A stretch of 64,000 bases of DNA from UBA10649 sp963749905 (GTDB taxonomy: Bacteria > Actinomycetota > Actinomycetes > S36-B12). A model generated the notes under the pieces. It was not told where the DNA came from and ran no database searches. It was given only the letters and a program-made list of their open reading frames with translations. Positions within the stretch are counted from its first letter, which is position 1, and every line of letters starts with the position of its first letter. The stretch is taken from assembly GCA_963749905.1 (NCBI GenBank), contig CAVVOF010000004.1:744001-808000 (forward strand). Reading direction: 5' to 3'. A program made the position numbers and the translations under genes. Positions 26,684-36,393 of this stretch are shown here, piece after piece.

Positions 26684-28269
26684 TGACGCCCCGCTGGCTC
26701 CCCTGGGTGTGGCTGCTGCCCGCCGCCTTCCTGCTCGCCTTCCTCGTCTACCCGCTCGGCTCGCTCACTTCGACCATCGTGACCGGCTCCGGGACTCAGG
26801 CACTCGCCCGGTTGGCCTCGCTGCCGCTCTGGCAGGTGACCGCCCTCGCCCTCGTGCAGGCGGTCGCCAGCACCGCCCTCGCCCTCGCCCTCGGCCTGCC
26901 CATCGCGAACGTCGTGACGCGCTATCGCTACCGCGGCCGCGCCCTGGCCCAGGCTCTGGTCACGGTGCCCTTCGTGCTGCCCACCGTCGTGGTGGCGCTC
27001 GCCTTCCGCAGCCTGCTCGGCCCCGCCGTCCCGCAGGGCTTCGCGCTCGTCGTGCTGGCCCATGCCTACATCAACCTGGCCGTCGTCGTGCGCATCGTGG
27101 GCGCTCAGTGGTCGCAACACGATCCCGATCTCGAGAACGTCGCGAGGACCCTCGGTGCGTCCCGCTGGCGGGCGTTCGTCGACGTCACCTGGCCCAGCCT
27201 GCGCCCGGCGATCGCGTCAAGTGCGGCTGTCGTCTTCGTCTTCTCCTTCACCTCGCTCGGCATCGTGCTGCTGCTCGGCGACGCCACTACCCGGACCCTC
27301 GAGTCGCAGATCCTCCGACAGACATCCGTGCTGCTGGACTTCCCCGGAGCGGCCGCCACTGCCCTCGTCCAGCTCGTCCTCGTCACGGTCGTGCTGCTGG
27401 CGGGAGCGGCGGCCGCGCGACGCAGCCCGACCCGGCGCATGGGCCCGGTCGTCCTGCGGCCGATGCCGGCGGATCGTGGCGCGCGCACCGCCGTCCGGGC
27501 GACCGTCGGGTTCGCCTACCTGATCGTGCTGGCTCCCGTGCTGGCGCTGGTGGCGGCATCCGTGCGGGCGTCGGGCGGCTGGAGCCTCGCCTGGTGGCAG
27601 TCGATCGGCAGCGTGGACGCCGGCACCACCCGGCTCGGCTCACCCGCCGCCGCCCTCGCCACGTCCGTCGGGTTCGCCGTGGTGACCGCGCTCGTGGCAG
27701 CCGTCATCGGTGGACTGGCGGCTATCGCGGTGCTCGCACCAGGACGGGCCCGGCTGATGAGCGTCCTGGCGATGATCCCGCTGGGCGTATCCGCGGCCAC
27801 CCTCGGCCTCGGTCTGCTGCTCGCCTACGGTCGCCCACCGACGGACCTGCGGAGCACTGGCCTGCTCGTCCCGGTCGCCCACGCTCTGGTCGCGGTACCG
27901 CTCGTCGTCGCGGTGGTGGCCCCGGCGCTCAGGAGCACGGATGCCCGGATCCGCATGGTCGCTGCCTCACTCGGCGCTGCCCCGACCCGCGCCTTCCTCA
28001 CCACCTACGGACCGGTGCTGCGCGTGGTGATGCTCGCTTCAGCGGCGCTGGCGGGCGCGGTCTCGCTCGGCGAGTTCGGCGCTGCCTCCTTCCTGACCCG
28101 TGCCGGCTCCCCCACCGTGCCCGTCCAGATCGTGCGCCTGCTCGGGCGCCCGGGCGAGCAGTCCGTCGGTGTTGCCGCCGCACTGGCCGTGATCCTCGTC
28201 GCCCTGACGCTGACCCTTGTGCTCCTGGTCGACCGAGCGGGCCGCTCGACGCTCTCGAGGACGTCATGA
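26683..28269 (+). CDS. thiP: Thiamine ABC transporter permease
   Basis: A 528-residue fused double permease, with two halves of about six helices each, as in Fbp/ThiP importers. Each half has its own EAA loop (LENVARTLGASRWRAF near residue 150; IRMVAASLGAAPTRAF near 430) that docks on the ATPase. ATG 26683 overlaps the thiB stop (TGATG), and the stop overlaps thiQ (ATGA), so stoichiometric synthesis is likely. Specificity is inferred from the riboswitch and thiB. Confidence 0.93.
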   Translation: MTPRWLPWVWLLPAAFLLAFLVYPLGSLTSTIVTGSGTQALARLASLPLWQVTALALVQAVASTALALALGLPIANVVTRYRYRGRALAQALVTVPFVLPTVVVALAFRSLLGPAVPQGFALVVLAHAYINLAVVVRIVGAQWSQHDPDLENVARTLGASRWRAFVDVTWPSLRPAIASSAAVVFVFSFTSLGIVLLLGDATTRTLESQILRQTSVLLDFPGAAATALVQLVLVTVVLLAGAAAARRSPTRRMGPVVLRPMPADRGARTAVRATVGFAYLIVLAPVLALVAASVRASGGWSLAWWQSIGSVDAGTTRLGSPAAALATSVGFAVVTALVAAVIGGLAAIAVLAPGRARLMSVLAMIPLGVSAATLGLGLLLAYGRPPTDLRSTGLLVPVAHALVAVPLVVAVVAPALRSTDARIRMVAASLGAAPTRAFLTTYGPVLRVVMLASAALAGAVSLGEFGAASFLTRAGSPTVPVQIVRLLGRPGEQSVGVAAALAVILVALTLTLVLLVDRAGRSTLSRTS

Positions 28270-28907
28270 CCCCGCGCCTGCAGACGGAGGACCTGGCCCT
28301 CGGCTACGAGGGCGCGGTCTTCGCGCGCGGCATCGACCTGACCCTGTATCCGGCGGAGATCGTGGCCGTGCTCGGCCCGAGCGGCTCGGGCAAGTCCACG
28401 CTCCTGGGCACCATCGCCGGTGTCGTCCCCGCCATGGGGGGACGGGTCCTCGTCGACGGCAACGACGTCACCGACGTCCCCATCCACCGACGCGGGGTCG
28501 GCCTGATCTTCCAGCAGCCACTGCTGTTCCCGCACCTGGACGTTCGCGACAACGTCGCCTACGGCCTGCGCCGCAAGGGCATCGATCGACAGGTGGCCCG
28601 AGCCACCGCCGACGAGCTGCTCACGTGGGTGGATCTCGGTGGCTACGGGGCTCGGCGGGTGCACGAGCTCAGCGGCGGCCAGGCGCAGCGGGTGGCGCTG
28701 GCCCGCGCCCTCGCCCCGCGACCGTCGGTCCTCCTCCTCGACGAGCCGTTCAGCTCGCTCGACGTGGAACTGAGACAGCGGCTGGCGGCCGATGTCGCCG
28801 GGACCCTGCGCGAGCACGACGTGGCCGCCCTCCACGTCACGCACGACCCTGCCGAGGCGGCGGCGATCGCGGATCGGGTGATCCGGCTCGAGGAGCTGTT
28901 CCGCTGA
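28266..28907 (+). CDS. thiQ: Thiamine ABC transporter ATP-binding protein
   Basis: A 213-residue ATPase with Walker A GPSGSGKST near residues 38-46, Q-loop FQQPLLFPHL, signature LSGGQAQR, Walker B LLLDEP and switch histidine in VTHDPAEA. It is short, without the C-terminal regulatory domain of larger Fbp-type ATPases, as expected for ThiQ. It is the last gene of the riboswitch-controlled operon. Confidence 0.93.
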   Translation: MTPRLQTEDLALGYEGAVFARGIDLTLYPAEIVAVLGPSGSGKSTLLGTIAGVVPAMGGRVLVDGNDVTDVPIHRRGVGLIFQQPLLFPHLDVRDNVAYGLRRKGIDRQVARATADELLTWVDLGGYGARRVHELSGGQAQRVALARALAPRPSVLLLDEPFSSLDVELRQRLAADVAGTLREHDVAALHVTHDPAEAAAIADRVIRLEELFR

Positions 28908-28978
28908 CCTCGCCAACCCTCGCCGGTCGGGGCTACTCTCGATTCGTCCGGGGGGCGCCTTCCGAATGAGAGGCAGCC

Positions 28979-30412
28979 ATGCGCAACCGACATCGCTCCA
29001 TCGCCCTCGCCGCCACGGCGGTCCTGGGCGCCAGCCTGATCATCACCTCGACTCCTGCGTTCGCGGCGTCCGACTGGACCCAGCTGTCGCAGACGTCATC
29101 CGCGACCGTCTACCCCAAGATCGGCAACATCCAACAGCCCACGGCCGCGTGGTTCGGCGATTCGCTCCAGGTCGTGTGGGGCCAGGACCTGAGCACGAGC
29201 GCAGACGCCTACTTCACCGCCGTGGTGAACGGATCGGGCGGTATCACGACGCCCGCCACCCAGCTGTGGAGCTGGCAGGCACTCACCGAGAACCCCAGCC
29301 TGATCTCGCTCGGCGGTCAGCGGTTCCTCGGCTTCAGCGGCCTGAACCCGGGCCGCACCGGGGCGCAGTACTTCGCCACCGCGCCCGACGCCACGTCGTG
29401 GACCGTCTCGAACGGCTCGATGTCCGAGACGCAGTCCGCCTACGCGGCCTACGGCTCCGACGTCATCGACAACGCAGGTGTCCCCGTGTGGGTCGGCAAC
29501 GCCGGCAGCACCACCGGGATCCGCTGGCACGTAGGCACGTCGGACGCGAGCCCGGCGCCAGCCGGCACCGACCAGTCGTTCAGCCTGGCCGGCTGCTGCA
29601 CCTACGACGCCGCCGCCGCGCGCGACGCGGCCACCGGCGCGGTCTACGCGGCCTTCTACAGCAACTCCAGCGCCACGACGGAGAACGGCGTCCAGGTCGG
29701 GCAGATCCTCCCGGCTTCGGCCGGCTGGCGCCAGGCGCCCGGCTCGGTGGACGTCACGGACGGCCGCGCGGCCTCGGTCGCCCCTGGCCAGCGCATAGCG
29801 ATGGTCGGTCGTCCCGGTGGCGGCGTATACGTCGCCTATGCCGTCGGCTACCCGACGACGAAGACCCTGCGGATCATGAACGTCGTCACGGGCGCGACCA
29901 TGGACGTGCCGGGGTCGAAGGATGCCCGGGATGTGGCCCTGTCAGCGGAACCGGACGGGCGACTCTGGGTCACCTGGCAGGCCCGCAACCGGGTGCTCGC
30001 GGTGCATACCAACGCGGCTGCAACCCGCTTCGGGTCGGTCGGCGCGTGGGGCGCACCGCCTGGCACCTCGACCCTGTGGAGCTCGGAGATCGCCGGGACG
30101 GCCGGTGGGGCATCCCTCGTCTACACGGCCACGACCCAGAACGCGATCAACGTGTGGCATCGCCTCGTCAACCGCACGCTCACCGTCAAGGCCGCACCCG
30201 CCACCGTACGGCGGGGCGGCAACGTGAAGGTGACGGTCACGGACGCCGGCGATCCGGTCTCGGGTGCCACCGTCAAGATCGGTTCGCGCTCCGGTACCAC
30301 GAACGCGGCTGGCCGCGTCACGCTGCGCGCCCCTGGATCCACAGGGCGTGCCTCGGTGACCGCGAAGAAGGGCGCCTACAACCCGGGCCGTACCTCCATC
30401 CGAGTGCGGTAG
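28979..30412 (+). CDS. Secreted beta-propeller-like protein with C-terminal Ig-like domain
   Basis: A 477-residue exported protein; the signal peptide ends in PAFAAS near residue 30. The central 350 residues are repeats rich in glycine, serine and threonine with tryptophan-containing blades (WTQLSQ, WSWQALTENPSL, WRQAPG), typical of BNR/propeller folds. A GCC dicysteine lies near residue 205. The last 80 residues look like a carboxypeptidase-regulatory or Big-type domain (SGATVKIGSRSGTTNAAGRV). No catalytic motif is recognised. ATG 28979 has GAGAGG upstream. It could be an adhesin or glycan-binding protein. Confidence 0.72.
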   Translation: MRNRHRSIALAATAVLGASLIITSTPAFAASDWTQLSQTSSATVYPKIGNIQQPTAAWFGDSLQVVWGQDLSTSADAYFTAVVNGSGGITTPATQLWSWQALTENPSLISLGGQRFLGFSGLNPGRTGAQYFATAPDATSWTVSNGSMSETQSAYAAYGSDVIDNAGVPVWVGNAGSTTGIRWHVGTSDASPAPAGTDQSFSLAGCCTYDAAAARDAATGAVYAAFYSNSSATTENGVQVGQILPASAGWRQAPGSVDVTDGRAASVAPGQRIAMVGRPGGGVYVAYAVGYPTTKTLRIMNVVTGATMDVPGSKDARDVALSAEPDGRLWVTWQARNRVLAVHTNAAATRFGSVGAWGAPPGTSTLWSSEIAGTAGGASLVYTATTQNAINVWHRLVNRTLTVKAAPATVRRGGNVKVTVTDAGDPVSGATVKIGSRSGTTNAAGRVTLRAPGSTGRASVTAKKGAYNPGRTSIRVR

Positions 30413-30435
30413 CCGTCCGGAAAGGCTGATCATCG

Positions 30436-30479
30436 CGGTCGTGGTCACCGGCGCTAGGGTGCGCCGGTGACCACGACCG
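30436..30479. promoter_or_regulatory. 18-bp perfect inverted repeat enclosing a leaderless promoter and start codon
   Basis: Left arm CGGTCGTGGTCACCGGCG at 30436-30453, an 8-nt centre, and an exact complement at 30462-30479. The centre holds TAGGGT (30455-30460), six bases before GTG 30467, and the start codon lies in the right arm. This is a likely operator covering the promoter, or an mRNA-level block if transcription starts upstream. Confidence 0.7.
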
Positions 30480-32539
30480 TCTCCGCGGGATTCAGCTCAC
30501 GGATCCTGACCGGGCGCTGGCGCCTGATGGCCGCCAGCGCACTGATGCTCTTCGTCCAACTGGCCCTCATCCGGTGGGCCGGTGCGAACCTGGTCCACCT
30601 CTCCTACTTCTCGAACCTGATCCTGCTCGCCTCGTTCCTCGGCATCGGGCTGGGCTTCCTGCGCTCCCGGCGGGCGCGCGACCTCGGGCCCTTCGCGCCG
30701 GTGGCGCTGCTGGTCCTGATCGCGTTCATCACCTTCTTCCCGGCCCGGATCGAGGGCTCCTCGAGCCAGCTGATCTTCTTCACTGAGGTGCGGCCCACCG
30801 GCGCACCCACCTGGGTGTCCCTGCCCCTGGTCTTCGTGGTCGTCGCCGTCACGATGACCCTGCTCGGCGAGATCACCGGACGCGCCTTCCGCGAGTTCAC
30901 CGCGCTCACCGCGTACCGATGGGACATCATCGGCTCGATCCTCGGGACCCTGGCCTTCACCGTCGTGTCCTTCCTCCGCGCTCCCTCGTGGGTCTGGCCC
31001 GTCGTCACCCTGGTCATCCTCTGGGCGCTGTACGGCCTGGCGCTGCCGTGGGTCTCCCGCATCTCGATGATCCTGATCATCGGTGCGCTGGTGTTCGAGT
31101 CCCTCGTCGCCGGTGTCTCGTGGTCGCCCTACTACAAGGTGACGACGGAGCCGCACAACGTCGGCACCCCGCAGGAGTTCACGACCATCCAGGTCAACGG
31201 CATCCCGCACCAGAACGTCCTCGACATCAACGAGCGGCTGAAGGTCGAGCCGGTCTACGGCCGGCCGTACGAGCGGGCAGTCGACAACCCGCTGGACAAC
31301 GTCCTGATCGTCGGCGCGGGGACGGGCTCGGACGTTGCCCTCGCGCTGCAGAACGGCGCCAAGCACGTCGACGCCGTGGAGATCGACCCGCGCATCTTCC
31401 AGATCGGCCAGCAGCTCAATCCGAACCAGCCGTACGACGATCCCCGGGTCGACGTGCACATCGACGATGGGCGAGCGTTCCTGTCCCGCTCGGACGACAC
31501 GTACGACCTGATCCTCTTCGCACTCCCGGACTCTCTGACTCTCGTCTCAGGGGCCAGCCAGCTGCGCCTCGAGTCGTACCTGTTCACGCAGGAGTCCATC
31601 CAGGCCGCCTACGACCACCTCCGCGAGGGCGGCGCCTTCGCGATGTACAACTACTACCGGGAGCCGTGGCTGATCAACCGGCTGGCCGGCACGGTCGACG
31701 AGGTCTTCGGTCACGAGCCGTGCCTCGACACCTTCGAGCGGTACGCGGCCCTCGCGGCCATCACCGTCGGCAAGGGGACAGAGGACGCGGTCTGCGCTCC
31801 GGGCACCACGTGGGACCGCTCGGCCATCACCGCCAGTGGTGGCGAGGTGCCCGCGGCCGTCAACGACGACCGGCCCTTCCTGTACCTCAAGGACCGGGTC
31901 ATTCCCGAGCTCTACCTCATCGTGATCGCCGTCATCCTCGGGCTGTCGCTGCTCGGGATCCGACTCTTCGGCGGTCCGCTGCGGACCATGCGCGGCTACG
32001 GGGACCTGTTCTTCATGGGCGCGGCCTTCCTGCTGCTCGAGACGAAGTCCATCACCACATTCGCACTGCTGTTCGGGACGACGTGGCTGGTGAACGCCCT
32101 GGTGTTCACCGGGGTCCTGGTCGCCGTCCTCATCGCCATCGAGGTGACGCAACGGGCACGGAAGCCGTTGCCGCGGCCGCTCATCATCGCCTGCGTGTTC
32201 GGATCCCTGGCCGTCGCGTTCCTCGTGCCGAACGCGTCGCTGCTCGCGCTGCCCGTCCCGGTGCGGCTGATCGCCGCGACCGTGCTCGCGTTCGCTCCCA
32301 TCTTCTTCGCGAACCTGCTTTTCACCTCCCGGTTCAAGGACGCGGCGAACCCGACGGCGGCGTTCGCCGCCAACCTGTTCGGCGCAATGGTCGGCGGCTG
32401 TCTCGAGTACCTCTCGCTCGTGCTCGGCTACCGCTATCTCCTCATCGTGGCGGCGCTGCTCTACCTGGCCGCGGTGCTCGTCGGCCAGCGCTGGCTGTCA
32501 CGGCGGGGAGTCGCCGGCGAGGCCGCCACCTCCGCCTGA
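30467..32539 (+). CDS. Membrane spermidine/spermine-synthase-like protein
   Basis: A 690-residue protein with about seven N-terminal helices, a soluble spermidine-synthase-type methyltransferase fold (residues about 260-420) and a further block of about six helices. The soluble part has VLIVGAGTGSDVALAL (motif I), VEIDPRIF (motif II) and IDDGRAFL. It lacks an obvious polyamine-synthase catalytic aspartate motif: the expected DxxD region reads FALPDSLT. Related fused proteins are widespread and uncharacterised. GTG 30467 is set by the leaderless box inside the palindrome. Confidence 0.82.
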   Translation: MTTTVSAGFSSRILTGRWRLMAASALMLFVQLALIRWAGANLVHLSYFSNLILLASFLGIGLGFLRSRRARDLGPFAPVALLVLIAFITFFPARIEGSSSQLIFFTEVRPTGAPTWVSLPLVFVVVAVTMTLLGEITGRAFREFTALTAYRWDIIGSILGTLAFTVVSFLRAPSWVWPVVTLVILWALYGLALPWVSRISMILIIGALVFESLVAGVSWSPYYKVTTEPHNVGTPQEFTTIQVNGIPHQNVLDINERLKVEPVYGRPYERAVDNPLDNVLIVGAGTGSDVALALQNGAKHVDAVEIDPRIFQIGQQLNPNQPYDDPRVDVHIDDGRAFLSRSDDTYDLILFALPDSLTLVSGASQLRLESYLFTQESIQAAYDHLREGGAFAMYNYYREPWLINRLAGTVDEVFGHEPCLDTFERYAALAAITVGKGTEDAVCAPGTTWDRSAITASGGEVPAAVNDDRPFLYLKDRVIPELYLIVIAVILGLSLLGIRLFGGPLRTMRGYGDLFFMGAAFLLLETKSITTFALLFGTTWLVNALVFTGVLVAVLIAIEVTQRARKPLPRPLIIACVFGSLAVAFLVPNASLLALPVPVRLIAATVLAFAPIFFANLLFTSRFKDAANPTAAFAANLFGAMVGGCLEYLSLVLGYRYLLIVAALLYLAAVLVGQRWLSRRGVAGEAATSA

Positions 32540-32629
32540 GAGCGTCAACCTCTTCGAAGTCCTGCATTCCGGGGTGGCCGCGCGCCATGATCGGGGTGCC
32601 CGGCCGCAACGGTCGAGGGGAGGGACGCG

Positions 32630-33034
32630 ATGGACGAGGCCACGTACACGGAGATCATGCTGGCGACGGCGCAGGCCTTCGAGATGATCGCGGCCCTCGT
32701 GCTGATCGTGGGGCTGGTCTTCTCCTTCGCGATCTCCGCACGCGCGTACCTGCGGACGAAGGATGGGCCCAAGACCTATCGCATCCTGCGTCAGTCCTTC
32801 GGCGGCGTCATCCTCCTCGGCCTGGAGATCCTCGTGGCCGGAGACCTGATCCGTACCGTGGCCGTCGAACCCACCATCGAGAACGTCGCCGTGCTCGGCC
32901 TGATCGTCCTGATCCGGACGTTCCTGTCCTTCAGCCTCGAGATCGAGATCGAGGGCGTGCCGCCGTGGCGGCGGGCCCTCACCAGCGGGGCGACGGTCGT
33001 GAAGCGCGCCGCATCGGCCGCCGGCGACGCGTAG
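32630..33034 (+). CDS. DUF1622 family membrane protein
   Basis: A 134-residue protein with three predicted membrane helices (about 15-40, 60-82, 92-112) and conserved LRQSFGGVILLGLEILVAGD, typical of DUF1622. Function is unknown. ATG 32630 follows GAGGGGAGGG. Its stop codon TAG is also the start of the -10 box of the tryptophan dioxygenase gene. Confidence 0.87.
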   Translation: MDEATYTEIMLATAQAFEMIAALVLIVGLVFSFAISARAYLRTKDGPKTYRILRQSFGGVILLGLEILVAGDLIRTVAVEPTIENVAVLGLIVLIRTFLSFSLEIEIEGVPPWRRALTSGATVVKRAASAAGDA

Positions 33035-33043
33035 CCTGCGAAC
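33032..33043 (+). promoter_or_regulatory. Leaderless -10 element for kynA
   Basis: TAGCCT followed by six bases and GTG 33044. Confidence 0.6.
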
Positions 33044-33898
33044 GTGCCCGACGACGAGAACACCCGCTCACTCGAGCAGGGGGTGCGGCGCGACTTCCGC
33101 CAGGCGATGTCGTACGGCGACTACCTGCGCCTGGACCTGCTGCTCTCCGCCCAGCAGCCGATCAGCGAACCGCCCCGGCACGACGAGCTCCTGTTCATCA
33201 TCCAGCACCAGACGTCGGAGCTCTGGCTCAAGCTCATGCTCCACGAGCTGCGTACCGTTCGCGACCAACTGAAGGCCGACGAGCTCAACCCTGCGCTCAA
33301 GGGGCTGGCCCGCGTCAAGCACATCCAACACACATTGATCGAGCAGTGGGGAGTGCTCACCACGCTGACCCCCAGCGAGTACGTGGAGTTCCGCTCCTTC
33401 CTGCAGAGCTCGTCCGGCTTCCAGTCCTGGCAGTACCGCGCTATCGAGTTCATCCTCGGGAACAAGAACCCCGACATGCTCCAGGTCTTCGACCACGACC
33501 CTGGGCCGCACGCGGTACTCCTCGACCTGTACGAGTCGCCCACGATCTACGACGAGTTCCTCCGCTTCCTCGCCCGGCGCGGCCAGCCGATCCCGCCAGA
33601 GGTCCTGGCACGGGACGTGCGGGAGCCCTGGCGCCTGCACCCGGACCTCGTCCCGGTGTTCTCGGCCGTCTACGAGCACCCCCTCGAGCACTGGCAGGAG
33701 TACGAGGGCTGCGAGGCCCTGGTGGACGTCGAGGACAACTTCCAGCTCTGGCGGTTCCGTCATCTGAAGACCGTGGAGCGGATCATCGGCTCGAAGAGCG
33801 GCACCGGCGGCTCGAGCGGGGTCCCGTTCCTGCGGCGGGCACTGGAGCTGACCTTCTTCCCGGAGTTGTACGCCGTCCGCGCCGAATTGGGGGCCTGA
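33044..33898 (+). CDS. kynA: Tryptophan 2,3-dioxygenase
   Basis: Heme enzyme opening the indole ring of L-tryptophan to N-formylkynurenine, the first step of the kynurenine pathway. At 284 residues it is the usual bacterial length. Signatures include MSYGDYLRLDLLL, the FIIQHQTSELWLKLMLHEL helix carrying a substrate-site histidine, FQSWQYRAIEF, and FRHLKTVERIIG, whose histidine is the likely proximal heme ligand. No kynureninase or formamidase gene is in the window. The leaderless promoter decides the start. Confidence 0.95.
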   Translation: MPDDENTRSLEQGVRRDFRQAMSYGDYLRLDLLLSAQQPISEPPRHDELLFIIQHQTSELWLKLMLHELRTVRDQLKADELNPALKGLARVKHIQHTLIEQWGVLTTLTPSEYVEFRSFLQSSSGFQSWQYRAIEFILGNKNPDMLQVFDHDPGPHAVLLDLYESPTIYDEFLRFLARRGQPIPPEVLARDVREPWRLHPDLVPVFSAVYEHPLEHWQEYEGCEALVDVEDNFQLWRFRHLKTVERIIGSKSGTGGSSGVPFLRRALELTFFPELYAVRAELGA

Positions 33899-34038
33899 GC
33901 GGCGCAGCACGGCGCACGCCACTCGGGTGTGTCCGCGCGAGCCTCCCCGCCATCGCGTTCGTCCGCTTGTAGATTGTCGACGTGCCGGGGGACGCCTCGG
34001 CATGCTGCGCTGAGCGGTCGATGCGAGGAGGGCCGTCC

Positions 34039-36348
34039 ATGATGGCTTCGCGGTTCCGCGCCTTCCTCACGTCGCCGTCGTCCATCACCTACCTCGGCTG
34101 GGCCGGCTGGGCCGTCGTGATCGTCGCCGGCATCGCCGGCTTCATCGCCAACCCGGAGGCCCAGGGCGACGCGAACGAGCTCATCCTGTTCACTGCGCTC
34201 GCCCTGTTCTTCGTCATACTCATCGTGCGGCTGGTACTCGCCATCGTGCAGCGGCGCAACCGGCGCACCCCGCTCATCGCGTTCACCATCGGCGTGATCC
34301 TGTGGGCGGCCGGATCCGCCATCCTGAACGGCGCCGTGCCGGCGTCAGCGACCACCTTCCCGGCACCGGGCGAATGGCTCTTCCTCGTCGCCTATGTGGC
34401 CTTCGCCGCCTTCCTCGTCCTCGACGCCAACCAGCGTCGCGGGACGACCCTGACGGCTTGGATGGACGCGATCATCCTGATCGGCGCCGTCGGTGCCGTC
34501 GCCGGCGGACTGCTGCTCACGCCGTTCGTCAACAGCTTCCCGGAGGGCGGCATCCCGCTCCTCGTCGCAATCCTGTACCCACTGATCAACGTGACCTTCG
34601 CGATCGTGGTCGTCGGCCAGTGGGCCCTGTCGGCGCGCTCATGGGGACTGGCCACCATCGGGCTGATCCTCGGCTTCCTGGTCTTCGCCATCGCCGAGTC
34701 GAGCCTGGTCCTGAGCCTGTCGGTCGGCACCTACTCCTTCTCCACCGCACTGACGATCATGTGGGGAGTGGCGTTCCTGCTGCTCGCCACCGGGGCGCTG
34801 GCACCCCGGCCGCCCGCGGTGGCCATGTCCCGACGGCTGCCCTCCGGCTTCCTGGTGGCCTCGTTCCTCGTGGCTATCGCGATGCTGCTCGTGCGGCCCA
34901 CCGGGCTGCTGGGCTGGGCCATCTCGATCCCAGCAGCGTTGACCCTGGTGGCCACTGGAGCGCGGCTGGCCATTGCGCTCCAGGAGTCACGTCGCGCGAC
35001 GGAGGCCTTCCAACTCGCGCAGACCGACGATCTCACCGGACTGCCCAACCGCCGCGCGGTGCTCAAGGCCCTCGACGACCGGATCCGCGAAGGTCAGCCG
35101 CTGGGGCTGATGCTGCTGGATCTCGACGGGTTCAAGGAGGTCAACGACACGCTCGGGCACAGTGCCGGAGACACGCTGCTCGAACTGGTCGCGCTCCGAA
35201 TGCGGGACGCGCTCCCGGCCGACATGCTCCTGTGCCGGCTCGGCGGGGACGAGTTCGCCATCATCGTCGGCGACGACGACCAGCTCCTCCTCGTCGAGCG
35301 GGCACGCGGCATCCGCGAGACGCTGCTCGCGCCGGCCAAGGTCGACGGCATGGACCTGGCCATGCACGCGTCCGTGGGCATCACGGTCCGGCAGCCCGAC
35401 GACGTCCGGGCCGCGGACATGCTGCGCCGAGCCGACGTGGCCATGTACGAGGCCAAGGTGACGCGCTCGGGCGCCCAGCTGTACGACGCCCAACGCGATG
35501 AGTTCTCCCGCCAGCGCCTGAAGATGGGTGAGGACCTCAGGCGCGGACTCAGCAAGGGCAACGTCATCACCTGGTACCAGCCCAAGATCGAGGCCGTCTC
35601 CGATCAGGTCATCGGCATGGAGGCCTTGGTCCGGTGGGACCACCCGGAGCGCGGGATGATCCCGCCGATGGCCTTCCTGTCCGTGGCCCGGCGTTCCGGG
35701 CTGATGCAGGAGCTGTCCGAGGTGGTCATCCGGCACGCCATCGCCGACGCCACCCGCTGGCGCGACTCCGGGCTCGATCTGAACGTGGCGATCAACGTGG
35801 CCCCCAGCGAACTGCTCAACGGGAAGCTCCTCCCCCAGCTGTACGCGGCCATCGAGAAGTCCGGGCTGCCTGCGCACGCCATCACGGTCGAGGTCACTGA
35901 GGACACCTTCCTTGCCGATCCCGAGCGCGCCCGCGACGTCCTGATCGAGATGCGCCGACACGGGCTCAAGACCTCCATCGACGACTACGGAACCGGCTTC
36001 TCCTCGCTCGCCTACCTGCGCGACCTGCCCGTCACCGAGCTGAAGCTCGACCGCACCTTCGTCTCCACCGTCTGCACGGACGATCGCAGTCGCCTGATCG
36101 TCGAGTCCACGGTGAGCATGGCGCACGCGCTCGACCTGCGCGTCGTTGCGGAGGGAGTGGAGAACGAGGCCACCCGCGCCGAGGTCGTGGCGATGGGCGT
36201 CGACCTCCTGCAGGGGTATCACATGTCAGCACCGATGCCGGCCGACCAGGTGGCGGCCTGGGTGCACGACTGGAACTCGCACACCGCCACCACCAGCCGG
36301 GCCAGCCTCAACGCCCCGATCCCACTGCGGGACGTCTCGGGCGCGTGA
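34039..36348 (+). CDS. GGDEF-EAL cyclic-di-GMP turnover protein with membrane sensor
   Basis: A 769-residue protein: about nine N-terminal membrane helices (MASE-like, residues 15-310), a GGDEF domain with intact GGDEF at 402-406, then an EAL domain with EALVRW at 528-533, DDYGTGFSSL and EGVEN. Both synthase and phosphodiesterase residues look intact. The inhibitory RxxD site is absent at the usual position before GGDEF. ATG 34039 follows GAGGAGGG. An in-frame GTG at 33982 with TAGATT 6 nt upstream marks a likely transcription start and is an alternative longer start. Confidence 0.9.
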   Translation: MMASRFRAFLTSPSSITYLGWAGWAVVIVAGIAGFIANPEAQGDANELILFTALALFFVILIVRLVLAIVQRRNRRTPLIAFTIGVILWAAGSAILNGAVPASATTFPAPGEWLFLVAYVAFAAFLVLDANQRRGTTLTAWMDAIILIGAVGAVAGGLLLTPFVNSFPEGGIPLLVAILYPLINVTFAIVVVGQWALSARSWGLATIGLILGFLVFAIAESSLVLSLSVGTYSFSTALTIMWGVAFLLLATGALAPRPPAVAMSRRLPSGFLVASFLVAIAMLLVRPTGLLGWAISIPAALTLVATGARLAIALQESRRATEAFQLAQTDDLTGLPNRRAVLKALDDRIREGQPLGLMLLDLDGFKEVNDTLGHSAGDTLLELVALRMRDALPADMLLCRLGGDEFAIIVGDDDQLLLVERARGIRETLLAPAKVDGMDLAMHASVGITVRQPDDVRAADMLRRADVAMYEAKVTRSGAQLYDAQRDEFSRQRLKMGEDLRRGLSKGNVITWYQPKIEAVSDQVIGMEALVRWDHPERGMIPPMAFLSVARRSGLMQELSEVVIRHAIADATRWRDSGLDLNVAINVAPSELLNGKLLPQLYAAIEKSGLPAHAITVEVTEDTFLADPERARDVLIEMRRHGLKTSIDDYGTGFSSLAYLRDLPVTELKLDRTFVSTVCTDDRSRLIVESTVSMAHALDLRVVAEGVENEATRAEVVAMGVDLLQGYHMSAPMPADQVAAWVHDWNSHTATTSRASLNAPIPLRDVSGA

Positions 36349-36393
36349 CGCCGGCGCCGGCCGGCGCGGCAGCCCGACCGGATTCGACGACGG

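Noticed and set aside
30919..33972. Open plus-strand frame of about 1000 codons across the spermidine-synthase-like, DUF1622 and kynA genes
   Set aside because: Arginine/proline-rich shadow of real genes in another frame; high GC keeps such frames open.
36349..36393. GC-rich self-complementary run between the GGDEF-EAL and LuxI-like stops as a terminator
   Set aside because: The CGCCGG repeats allow several weak foldings and no single strong hairpin, so it is not called.
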